From the NCBI GenBank assembly GCA_027019605.1, contig JALUWJ010000244.1, positions 1 through 35,669 of the forward strand: 35,669 bases of DNA. The letters run 5' to 3'. A model generated the notes under the pieces. The model ran no database searches, was not told the DNA's origin, and worked only from the letters and a program-made list of their open reading frames with translations. Both the position numbers and the translations under genes were made by a program. Source of the stretch: Henriciella sp. Lineage in GTDB: Bacteria; Pseudomonadota; Alphaproteobacteria; Caulobacterales; Hyphomonadaceae. Positions 24,260 to 31,785 of the stretch are shown one piece after another; the stretch's first letter is position 1; every line of letters begins with the position of its first letter.

Positions 24260-24795
24260 GAAACCGCTTCACTTTCGATCGCCTCGATCACCGGAACAAT
24301 GGTTCGGGTCCAGACTTCAGGCGTTATCGGGCCGATTTGCTTGTATCGAATGCGGCCGGATGCATCGAGGACAAAGGTCTCCGGCGCGCCAGTTACCCCG
24401 ATTTCAATGACCAGCTCACTCTCCGCATCAAAGACAATCGCTTGATAAGGATCGCCATGCTTTGCCAGCCAGGCCAGCGCATCCTCGCGATCATCGCGCC
24501 AGTTGATGCCGACAATCCGCACGGTTTCACTTTGTGAAAGCTGCATCAGAGTTGGATGCTCCTGCAGGCAAGCCACGCACCAGGATCCGAACACATTCAC
24601 CAAAGTGACTTGGCCAACCAGATCTGCCTGGCTGACCATGGCCGTCTCATCGCGCAGTTCGGGCAGTTCGAAGTCCGGCATCTCGCGATCAATCATCTCT
24701 GTCGGAATAACGCTCGGATCACGTGTGAGCCCAATCGCAAGGAAGATCACCAACACGCCAAACAGGCCGACCGGAAGCAATCGTGACAGTTTCAT
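24256..24795 (-). CDS. ccmG: Thiol:disulfide interchange protein CcmG/DsbE
   Basis: Periplasmic thioredoxin-like protein, anchored in the inner membrane, that supplies reductant for cytochrome c maturation. Of 179 residues, the N-terminal anchor is 4-23 and the thioredoxin fold follows with active site W72-C73-V-A-C76, VGINWRDD, and the cis-proline segment GVTGAPETFVLD. ATG 24795 is chosen because the anchor starts there and GGAG lies about 11 bases upstream; the open frame extends 32 codons into ccmF. It starts 4 bases after the ccmF stop. Confidence 0.96.
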   Translation of the reverse strand: MKLSRLLPVGLFGVLVIFLAIGLTRDPSVIPTEMIDREMPDFELPELRDETAMVSQADLVGQVTLVNVFGSWCVACLQEHPTLMQLSQSETVRIVGINWRDDREDALAWLAKHGDPYQAIVFDAESELVIEIGVTGAPETFVLDASGRIRYKQIGPITPEVWTRTIVPVIEAIESEAVS

Positions 24796-24799
24796 CTCT

Positions 24800-26782
24800 C
24801 TACTCCGCTGCCACGGCTTGAGGGGCGGCTGTTTTAGCGCGCCGCGCGGCAAAGGCGTGACGCCGGTCTGCAACCGACACCAAGCCGCCAAACGCCATCA
24901 TCAGGGCGCCAATCCAAATCCAAATCACCAGTGGATGATAGTAGACACTGATCACCCAACCGTCCTCTGGGTTCCCTTCCCCTTTGGCGGCATATAGGAT
25001 TCTCAGCGCGCCAATCTCCATTGCACCTTCGGTCGTATTGTTTCGCTCCACCGGATACATGCGTTGTTCCGGGTTGAGGGTCGCAACGTATTGGCCATTG
25101 CGTTCAATCACCACTTTACCGGTTTCGGCAATGAAGTTTGGCCCCTGGGCGCGATCGACCTCTTCTAAACGGAACTCGTAGCCCGAGACGGATATACGCT
25201 CGCCGAGTTTCAGACGATCAACCTCTTCATCGGCCCAAACACCCATCGCCACGACGCCTACCGTAGTGACTGCCAGGCCGAGATGCGCCAGTGCAAAGCC
25301 ATGGGTCGCGCCTGGCAACAAGGCGAAGCGCTTTGCCAAATTACCCAGCGTGCTCTTGGTCTCCCCAAGGCGGAGCTTGCGGGCATAATTCGCGGCCGTG
25401 CCGACAAGCAACCAGACAGCCAGCCCCATTCCGAGCGCCCCGAAAACAGTCTTGCCAAACACCATGACAGCAAGCGTGATTGGCACAGCCGCCAACGCCA
25501 TGATCAGCAAGGTTTTGCGAATGCGCTGCCAGCTATCGCTGCGCCATTTCATCAAGGGGGCAACCGCCATAAACAGGATCAGCACCGCCATAATCGGTCC
25601 GAAGGTACGCTCAAAATATGGCGGTCCGACCGTGATTTTGTCGCCCGTCATGGCATCAATGACGAGCGGATAAAATGTGCCAAGGAACACCGTCGCGGTC
25701 GAAACAACCAGCAGGATATTGTTCAGCACCAAACCCGCTTCGCGGCTTTCAAACTCGAAACTCGCGCCATGCGCAATCTTGTTGGAACGCAGGGCATAAA
25801 GCGCGAGGGCGCCGCCGGTGGACAGGATCAGCAATCCGAGAATGAACACGCCGCGATCTGGGTCGACAGCAAATGCGTGAACGCTGGTCAAAACGCCGGA
25901 GCGGACAATAAAGGTTCCGACCAGGCTGAGCGAGAATGTGGTAATCGCCAGCAATAAGGTCCAGCGAATGAAGCTGCCGCGCGCCTGAGCCACGAGGGTC
26001 GAATGCAGGAGCGCGGTACCGGCGAGCCACGGCATGAAGCTGACATTCTCAACCGGGTCCCAGAACCACCAGCCGCCCCAGCCGAGTTCGTAATAGGCCC
26101 AGACGCTACCAAGCACGATGCCGATGGTCAGGAAGCTCCATGCCATCAGGACCCAAGGTCGAACCCAGCGCGCCCACATCGCATCGACGCGTCCTTCAAT
26201 CAGGGCCGCAACAGCGAATGAAAACGCAACCGAGAACCCAACATAACCCAAGTACAAAAATGGCGGGTGCAGCGCCAAGCCTGGGTCTTGCAAAAGCGGG
26301 TTGAGGCCGACGCCATTTTCCGGGATTGGCGACAAACGCTCAAACGGGTTCGAGGTGAAAATCAAAAACGCCAAGAAGCCCGTCGTGGTCAGCCCTTGGA
26401 TCGCGATCGCCCGCGCCCGCAGGCCCGATGGCAGCGTCTTTCCGAACCAAACCATGGCCGCGCCAAACAGCGCCATGACCATCACCCAAAGCAGCATGGA
26501 GCCTTCATGATTCCCCCAAGTGCCGCTGAATTTATAGATCATTGGCTTGGTTGTGTGGGAATTTGTGGCGACCAGTTTCACGCTGAAATCGGAGATCATG
26601 AAAGCGTGCGCGAGGAGCACGAATGCGAGAACGCAGAACATTGCCTGCGCGATGGCAGCGCGATCGGCAAAGGCCATTGCGCGGCGATCATTCTGATGCG
26701 CGCCTTGCAGCCCGAGCCATCCTTGCAGAGCGCTGATCAAAAGCGCCAGGATCAGGGCAATCTGTCCAATCTCTGCGAGCAT
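24800..26782 (-). CDS. ccmF: Cytochrome c-type biogenesis protein CcmF
   Basis: Polytopic inner-membrane heme lyase subunit that takes heme from CcmE and ligates it to apocytochrome c. The 660 residues and about 15 membrane helices are normal. The heme-handling WWD domain is at about 235-249 (GWGGWWFWDPVENVS). LHPPFLYLGYVGFSVAF and the N-terminal SHTTKPMIYKFSGTWGNHEGSMLLWV are conserved family blocks. GAGG precedes ATG 26782. It is the first gene of ccmFGHI. The other ccm genes (ABCDE) are not upstream here, and a terminator of the previous gene ends about 15 bases before the start. Confidence 0.97.
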   Translation of the reverse strand: MLAEIGQIALILALLISALQGWLGLQGAHQNDRRAMAFADRAAIAQAMFCVLAFVLLAHAFMISDFSVKLVATNSHTTKPMIYKFSGTWGNHEGSMLLWVMVMALFGAAMVWFGKTLPSGLRARAIAIQGLTTTGFLAFLIFTSNPFERLSPIPENGVGLNPLLQDPGLALHPPFLYLGYVGFSVAFSFAVAALIEGRVDAMWARWVRPWVLMAWSFLTIGIVLGSVWAYYELGWGGWWFWDPVENVSFMPWLAGTALLHSTLVAQARGSFIRWTLLLAITTFSLSLVGTFIVRSGVLTSVHAFAVDPDRGVFILGLLILSTGGALALYALRSNKIAHGASFEFESREAGLVLNNILLVVSTATVFLGTFYPLVIDAMTGDKITVGPPYFERTFGPIMAVLILFMAVAPLMKWRSDSWQRIRKTLLIMALAAVPITLAVMVFGKTVFGALGMGLAVWLLVGTAANYARKLRLGETKSTLGNLAKRFALLPGATHGFALAHLGLAVTTVGVVAMGVWADEEVDRLKLGERISVSGYEFRLEEVDRAQGPNFIAETGKVVIERNGQYVATLNPEQRMYPVERNNTTEGAMEIGALRILYAAKGEGNPEDGWVISVYYHPLVIWIWIGALMMAFGGLVSVADRRHAFAARRAKTAAPQAVAAE

Positions 26783-26796
26783 GAGGCCTCGTGAAC

Positions 26797-26822
26797 AAAA
26801 AGGCGGGCCACGCCGGTCCGCC
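26797..26822 (-). terminator. Terminator after the fusion amidohydrolase gene
   Basis: On the minus strand GGCGGACC (26822-26815) pairs with GGCCCGCC (26809-26802) with one mismatch, followed by TTTTTG. It lies about 70 bases after the amidohydrolase stop and just before ccmF. Confidence 0.75.
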
Positions 26823-26889
26823 TCTTATCTGTCTATATGTCAAAGTTAGAGGCGCAACCCAATGCTTCCTCTGGCCGCAGGGTTATCCC

Positions 26890-28353
26890 CTACTCCGCCG
26901 CGACTTTCGCAGCCTGCTCATTCAGCACGTGAAGCGGTGGTTCGCAGGCCCAGTCGGCGATCTGCTCCATGTCATAGTGACGGCAGGCTTCCATCAGCAT
27001 GCGCACTTCGGTCCACATGTCGCCATCCACGATTGGCATGAACAGGTCAGCAATATTGTCGATGCCAAGATAGGTGCGGACACCGGCATTTTTCAGTTTC
27101 ACGAACGGTCCGATAGAGTTGTGAAGCGGCCCCTGCATAGGCAGCTGCTTCATCGAGAGTGCCGCGGACGGACAGATGACGATGCCGACATCAGCTTCCT
27201 TACACAGCGCCACAATCCGGTCTTGCTCGCTCTCGTCTTTTGCAGAGACAGAGATCGAGTGAATGCCATAGACCCGGCCTTGCATGCCGTGCTCGATTGT
27301 CTTCAGACAAAGCAGTTCAGTTTCATGCTGGAACGGGTTGTTCTCTTGGTCGACATGGACCTCAACCATCTTGTTGAGCTCTTTCGCCGTCTCCATGACG
27401 ATGTCGAGATGTTTCTCTTCCTGCGGACGATCGCGAGACGGCAAGCCGCCGCAGAAATCTGCCAGTTTACAAGCTTCGATATATTGCTCGCGAGAGGCCT
27501 CGTCCAAGACACCCTCCAGCGGTTGAACCCCGATTTCAAAGCGAATTTTGTCTTTGAAACGCTCTTTCACCTCGACCGCAGCATGGATCGGTTTGAGACC
27601 AATAATGCTGTCAGCATCAACCATGGTCCGGCAATATTGTGAGCCTTGATCGACGACGGTTTGCAGCGCGCGCGAGATCCGCTCGACGAGGTCTTCGTGC
27701 GTGTAGTTCTCTTTCAGGTGGCGGTAGAGTTCCCACTTCTTCTCCATATCGGCAAAGCCGAGCGCCAGGTTTTCAGGAGAGATGAGATAGGCCTTGTCGA
27801 AATGGCCATGATGGTTTGACCAACCACCGCGCTCGCGGACGAGCTCGAGGAAGCGCGTACGCAAATCCCAAGGGCGATCTTCGCTGCCCATTTTGTAGGA
27901 ATAAGTGCCCTCTTGCAGGTCTGAAAGGACCAGCTCGATCGTGTCGCGCGCCACCTGACGGTCGGTATAAAGCGGGATGCCATGCTTGACTGAAAGAGAG
28001 CGAATGCTGGCTGCATCGGAGGCTTCATCATACGTCGTGTCGCCAGTGAGGATGTTCACAACGAAATCAACTTTGCCGTCCTGGATCAAAGTTTTGATAT
28101 TAGGCTCTTCGTCACTGGAAATCTTGCGCGCGGCGATCGACTCAACGCCGTTCTCTGCGAGGAAACGGTGCGTTCCAGGCGTTGCATAAAGACCGACACC
28201 GATATCTGACATCTTGCGGCACGCATCGAGCAAGAACTCTTTGTCTTCCGACGCGCCGGCACTGATGAGCAGCGAGCGCTTTTGGCCGCGCGCCAGCATT
28301 TTCAGGTTGAAGCCGATCAGATCAATTTTTGAATGGGTGTCCAGCGCTGCCAT
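26890..28353 (-). CDS. Fusion protein: MGS-like domain plus cytosine-deaminase-like amidohydrolase
   Basis: The 487-residue product has two parts. Residues about 24-140 match the methylglyoxal-synthase-like domain as it occurs at the C-terminus of CarB (LYATPGTHRFLAENGV, DGKVDFVVNILTG, VKHGIPLYTD), where it binds nucleotide effectors. Residues about 175-475 resemble cytosine-deaminase-type amidohydrolases. The metal-site pattern is H182-x-H184 (HHGHFDKAYL), H333 (VEVHVDQENNP), H365 (YGIHSISV) and D432 (YLGIDNIADLFMP). The position of the deaminase's catalytic glutamate (HCDE) is Q336 here, and other substrate residues also differ. It is therefore probably a metal-dependent hydrolase with a different substrate, perhaps controlled by a phosphorylated ligand through the first domain (inference). 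The ATG at 28353 has AAGGAGAGG upstream; the open frame extends 26 codons further but with no ribosome binding site. It is monocistronic, with a terminator after it. Confidence 0.8.
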   Translation of the reverse strand: MAALDTHSKIDLIGFNLKMLARGQKRSLLISAGASEDKEFLLDACRKMSDIGVGLYATPGTHRFLAENGVESIAARKISSDEEPNIKTLIQDGKVDFVVNILTGDTTYDEASDAASIRSLSVKHGIPLYTDRQVARDTIELVLSDLQEGTYSYKMGSEDRPWDLRTRFLELVRERGGWSNHHGHFDKAYLISPENLALGFADMEKKWELYRHLKENYTHEDLVERISRALQTVVDQGSQYCRTMVDADSIIGLKPIHAAVEVKERFKDKIRFEIGVQPLEGVLDEASREQYIEACKLADFCGGLPSRDRPQEEKHLDIVMETAKELNKMVEVHVDQENNPFQHETELLCLKTIEHGMQGRVYGIHSISVSAKDESEQDRIVALCKEADVGIVICPSAALSMKQLPMQGPLHNSIGPFVKLKNAGVRTYLGIDNIADLFMPIVDGDMWTEVRMLMEACRHYDMEQIADWACEPPLHVLNEQAAKVAAE

Positions 28354-28429
28354 GGTTAGTCCTCTCCTTGAGCCGTGTTCGCCATCGCCGCCGAGCGCGC
28401 AAACGGCCTGAACATGGGTCGATTCCTGC

Positions 28430-28447
28430 ACGTGTCAATCGACACGT
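28430..28447. promoter_or_regulatory. Palindrome upstream of the fusion amidohydrolase gene
   Basis: Perfect 7-base arms ACGTGTC (28430-28436) and GACACGT (28441-28447) with a 4-base centre, 77 to 94 bases before the amidohydrolase start at 28353. Position and symmetry suit an operator for a dimeric repressor or activator. No regulator gene is adjacent. Confidence 0.4.
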
Positions 28448-28857
28448 TTTCGTTTCTTGTGCGCAACCAGTTTGGTTGGCCTGCAAAACCATTGCAATCA
28501 CAACAAAGCAAGCCCTCTTGAGCGGGACCGTCTGCAATTCTCTGTGAGTGCGATTTTAATCACATAAAATCCGGGCGCGGCGATGCGGTCAAACCTGACC
28601 TCCTGGCTGCTTGCAACTCCCCCATTACGCGAGTGGGCTCAGCAGAAAATCTCCCGAAGATTGAAAGAGACGACGAAACGCATTCGCGATGCACGCTGCA
28701 GAGGCGCGATTCACTGGATCAAAAGCATCAAAAATATGCAATCATTTCCGCACATTAACAGAGATACCATTTCGCAATGGATCAAAATGGTGTAACCATT
28801 GCAAGCATGACAAGCTTGAAATGCGGGGAGGTCTCGCATTTTTGCCCCAGTCTAGCT

Positions 28858-28863
28858 TATACT
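28858..28863 (+). promoter_or_regulatory. -10-like element 7 bases before a start codon (possible leaderless mRNA)
   Basis: TATACT matches the -10 consensus in 5 of 6 bases. It ends 7 bases before ATG 28871, so transcription would begin at or within a base or two of the start codon. The gene also lacks a clear Shine-Dalgarno, which fits leaderless translation, known to be common in Caulobacter-type bacteria. No good -35 is seen at the usual spacing. Confidence 0.35.
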
Positions 28864-28870
28864 AAAGACC

Positions 28871-30727
28871 ATGAGTGACGCACCGATCCCCGAAAAAATG
28901 AAACCGTCTGACGCCATTGAACGCTTGCAAGCCGCGCAAAAAGCCTCCGGCTGGCTGGCTTGGGGCGGCTTGGGCTTGGCCTTTTTGTGGTGGGTTGCGG
29001 CCCTGGTTGGAACGGTTGCTATGCTCGGCTCCGAGACAATTGGCGCCCTCGACCCGACCCTGGTTGTAGCCGGTTTGATCGCAATCATTCTGCCTGGCCT
29101 GATGTTGGTCCTCGCCGGAATGTTGGCGCGTGAGCAAGCTCGCTCAACAGCGGCAAACGCTCTCGTTCTCGAAGCTGCTGCACGGCTTTTGCTTCCAGCT
29201 GAGTCCATGGCGGACGAGGCCAGGACTTTTGCCGGTGAGATGTCGAACGCCTCTGCTGAGGTCGATCGCTCAATGGGCCATGCTCTGTCGGCAATGAAAG
29301 CCATGTCGGCTGAAATCGGCGACGAACGCCAGCGCCTCGAGTCGGTCACCTATGCCAGCGCCGACAATGCCCGCGAGCTAGCTGCCCGACTTGGCAATGA
29401 GCGCAATGGGCTCGAACAGCTCGCGAAAGATCTGCGTGAACAAACAGACCTGCTGAATGAAGCCATTCCGGAACAGGCGCGCTTGATGGTGGACTCGGCG
29501 AAAGCGGCTGCGACGGAAGTCAGCGCCGCCGAAGATGCCCTGCAAGGCCGCCTGACAAGCCTGGATCAGACGGGGCGCAGCCTCGCCCAAAAGATCTCGG
29601 CCATGGACACGCTCGCCGCCGAAGCAGGTGAGCGCAACGAGACCTTGCTCTTCGCCATTGCGCGGATGGAAGAAAAACTGGAGCAATCACGCAAAACCGT
29701 TGAAACCGCGGCGCGCGCCGGAGAGCTCGCCGCAGCTGCTGCGGGAACAACCGGTGATCGCTTGATGGAGTCGGTGAAGATTGCGCTCGATGGTGCCAAA
29801 GACGCGAGCAGCCAAATCCAGAACCAAACCTTTGAGGCTTCGGAATCGGCGGCCCGCGCGCTCGCCGAACTGAAAGAAGCTGGTCAACAAGCTGCCGCGG
29901 CCGTCCGCGCCGCCGGTATGGCGGCCCGCGCCGAGATGGATATCGCAGAGCGCCGCGCCACCAATACCAGCCATGCCCTCCTGAAGAAGACACAGACACT
30001 CGAGTCACGCGTCGCGCCTGAGCCGCCAGTTGCAGCGGACACAGCAGATGAGCCGATCCTCGAGACCGAACCCAAAACAGAAACAGACACAAAAGCTCAG
30101 CCGGTCATTCAATCGCCCTCGCGCGCGGTCGAGGAAGACCTGTTTGAAGCCAGCGCCAATCGTATGGCGAAAGCCATGATGGACGAGGAAGAGTTATCGG
30201 AAACCACTCCGGATGCGCCGCTCTCAAATGGCAGCAATGGCGGCACCATTGATGCAGATGACGTGTTCAGCGAAGATGATGCACCGGTCCGTCTGGAAAA
30301 ACCTGTCGCCTCTGCACGGCCACCGAAATCCGGTGAGTCGCTGAGTGATATTATCGCCGACATGGAACGCGACGAACGCTCAATCCTGTCGCGCGAAGAA
30401 ACCGCCGAAGCCTTGCTTGGTCAGTTACAAGAGTCCGGGATCAAATTGACCGACATCTTTCGCCCGAAAGACAAGAAGAAAATCGCTGTCGCGGCGCGCA
30501 AAGGCGAAAGCCAGCGACGTTCTGCGATCAATCAGCAAGTTGGCCGCCAGGTCGAACGGGTGCGCCAGCGACTTCGGGGTAATCTCGAAATGATGACGCT
30601 CGCGCGTGACTTCCTGGCGCTCGAAGAATCGGACGCCCTCAACGCGCTTGAGAATACGCACGCGTCGAACAAGAATGCGAGTGCGCGATTGGCGACTTAC
30701 CTCTTGCTCGACGCTGCAGTGACCTAA
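28871..30727 (+). CDS. Membrane-anchored coiled-coil protein, TipN-like architecture
   Basis: A 618-residue protein of unknown function. It has two N-terminal membrane helices (about 27-51 and 62-86), separated by a short loop. A long Ala/Glu/Arg-rich helical region likely to be coiled coil follows (about 88-380). Then comes an acidic disordered stretch (about 380-480) and a compact C-terminal part with KLTDIFRPKDKKKIAVAAR and basic RQVERVRQRLRGNLEMM. Two N-terminal membrane segments plus a large coiled coil is the layout of the Caulobacter birth-scar landmark TipN (about 880 residues), which works with PopZ. I cannot confirm homology by eye. Alternatives are a chemoreceptor-like scaffold or another envelope protein. 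It has a weak ribosome binding site. It ends 3 bases from the convergent crotonase gene. Confidence 0.85.
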   Translation: MSDAPIPEKMKPSDAIERLQAAQKASGWLAWGGLGLAFLWWVAALVGTVAMLGSETIGALDPTLVVAGLIAIILPGLMLVLAGMLAREQARSTAANALVLEAAARLLLPAESMADEARTFAGEMSNASAEVDRSMGHALSAMKAMSAEIGDERQRLESVTYASADNARELAARLGNERNGLEQLAKDLREQTDLLNEAIPEQARLMVDSAKAAATEVSAAEDALQGRLTSLDQTGRSLAQKISAMDTLAAEAGERNETLLFAIARMEEKLEQSRKTVETAARAGELAAAAAGTTGDRLMESVKIALDGAKDASSQIQNQTFEASESAARALAELKEAGQQAAAAVRAAGMAARAEMDIAERRATNTSHALLKKTQTLESRVAPEPPVAADTADEPILETEPKTETDTKAQPVIQSPSRAVEEDLFEASANRMAKAMMDEEELSETTPDAPLSNGSNGGTIDADDVFSEDDAPVRLEKPVASARPPKSGESLSDIIADMERDERSILSREETAEALLGQLQESGIKLTDIFRPKDKKKIAVAARKGESQRRSAINQQVGRQVERVRQRLRGNLEMMTLARDFLALEESDALNALENTHASNKNASARLATYLLLDAAVT

Positions 30728-30730
30728 GGC

Positions 30731-31636
30731 TTACTCGCCAATCCAGTCGAATTCTGGCTCGTCCCACCAAGGGAAGAAGCTTGGCATGCCGTCAGAGACT
30801 TTGACCGGATAGACCGGCTTACGCTTCTCGAGGAAACTCATCACACCTTCACGCGCATCTTCGGTCTGACCACGAGAATAGATCGCTGCGCTGTCGACGA
30901 TATGTGCTTCCATTGGATGGCTCGCGCCGAGCATGCGCCACATCATGTGACGGGTCAGCGTGGTCGAGACCGCCGCGGTGTTCTCCGCAATCTCATTCGC
31001 CATAGCGCGCGCCACCGTCATTAGATCGGCTTGCGGATGCACAGAATGGACGAGCCCGCCTTTCAGCGCTTCTTCAGCTGGGAAAACACGGCCGGAATAG
31101 CACCACTCCAAAGCCTGCTGGATGCCGACCAAGCGTGGCAAGAACCAGCTGGACGCCGCTTCTGGATTGATCCCGCGGCGGTTAAACACGAATCCAAAAC
31201 GCGCACTATCTGCCGCAATCCGAATATCCATTGGCAGCTGCATCGTGACACCAATGCCAACCGCGGCGCCGTTGATCGCACCGATCACAGGCTTCAAGCT
31301 GTCAAAAATTCGAAGCGTCACACGTCCGCCGCCATCGCGTTGGATGTCGATCTTGTTGGTTCGTCCAGCTTCACCTGTGTCAGCACGCGCCTCATAATCA
31401 AAAGTCTTCGCGCCTTCTGACAAATCAGCGCCGGCGCAAAACGCTCGGTCGCCTGCGCCAGTGACGATAACGGCGCGAATGTCATCATTCGCATCGGTCT
31501 TATCGAACGCATCAAGCAACTCGTACATCATCTTGCCGGTGAAAGCGTTCATCTTCTCCGGACGGTCGAGGGTCAGAATCGCAATCTGTCCCTCTTGTTC
31601 GAGTTTGATTTGTTCGTAATCGCCGAGGCTGGTCAT
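30731..31636 (-). CDS. Enoyl-CoA hydratase/isomerase family protein (crotonase)
   Basis: Crotonase-superfamily protein of 301 residues, longer than the usual 255-265 because of an insertion after the first oxyanion segment (about 75-105) and a C-terminal extension ending in aromatic residues (FFPWWDEPEFDW). The oxyanion segments are DRAFCAGADLS (63-73) and NGAAVGIGVTMQLP (122-135). The catalytic acidic residue is likely E159 (RRGINPEAASSW). The first glutamate of classical hydratases is not present. The acyl-CoA substrate is unknown. AGGAGAG lies upstream of ATG 31636. It is divergent from a GMC oxidoreductase with a 149-base control region. Confidence 0.9.
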   Translation of the reverse strand: MTSLGDYEQIKLEQEGQIAILTLDRPEKMNAFTGKMMYELLDAFDKTDANDDIRAVIVTGAGDRAFCAGADLSEGAKTFDYEARADTGEAGRTNKIDIQRDGGGRVTLRIFDSLKPVIGAINGAAVGIGVTMQLPMDIRIAADSARFGFVFNRRGINPEAASSWFLPRLVGIQQALEWCYSGRVFPAEEALKGGLVHSVHPQADLMTVARAMANEIAENTAAVSTTLTRHMMWRMLGASHPMEAHIVDSAAIYSRGQTEDAREGVMSFLEKRKPVYPVKVSDGMPSFFPWWDEPEFDWIGE

Positions 31637-31678
31637 AGCGCTCTCCTATCTTGGTTCTGGCGACAGGAAGCGGTTTCT

Positions 31679-31776
31679 CTGTGCAATCGTCAACCGTGAC
31701 GCAGCGTTGCCCTTTTGAAACCGTGACGCTTGTGTCATCTTTATAAAATTACCCCGTCCAAAAGTGGATTGCACAG
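31679..31776. repeat. Long-range inverted repeat in a divergent control region
   Basis: CTGTGCAATC (31679-31688) and GATTGCACAG (31767-31776) are perfect 10-base inverted arms 78 bases apart. One lies near the start of each of the two divergent genes (crotonase at 31636, GMC oxidoreductase at 31786). Symmetric placement suggests a pair of binding sites for one regulator acting on both genes, possibly with DNA looping. Confidence 0.4.
31692..31728. repeat. Two direct copies of AACCGTGACGC
   Basis: AACCGTGACG at 31692-31701 and again at 31719-31728 (each followed by C), 27 bases apart. The reverse complement CGTCACGGTT also occurs at 14139-14148 upstream of the other crotonase gene. These are likely regulator-binding sites, inferred from repetition. 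Confidence 0.4.
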
Positions 31777-31785
31777 GAGCGTAGA

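Larger units (their letters stand above)
28354..28870. other. 517-base intergenic region without a convincing gene
   Basis: Divergent control region between the fusion amidohydrolase and the coiled-coil protein gene. It looks less GC-rich than its surroundings by eye. It contains a palindrome (28430-28447), two copies of AACCATTGCAA (28487-28497 and 28794-28804) and a -10-like TATACT next to the plus-strand gene. A 70-codon open frame at 28583-28795 has no ribosome binding site and resembles nothing I know. Confidence 0.55.

Noticed and set aside
26910-27807. Calling the amidohydrolase a cytosine deaminase (codA)
   Set aside because: The catalytic glutamate and other substrate residues differ, so a specific name would be unsupported.
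28583-28795. 70-codon basic open frame in the long intergenic region
   Set aside because: It has no ribosome binding site, no recognisable motif and no strong third-position GC bias; probably chance, though a conserved small protein cannot be excluded.
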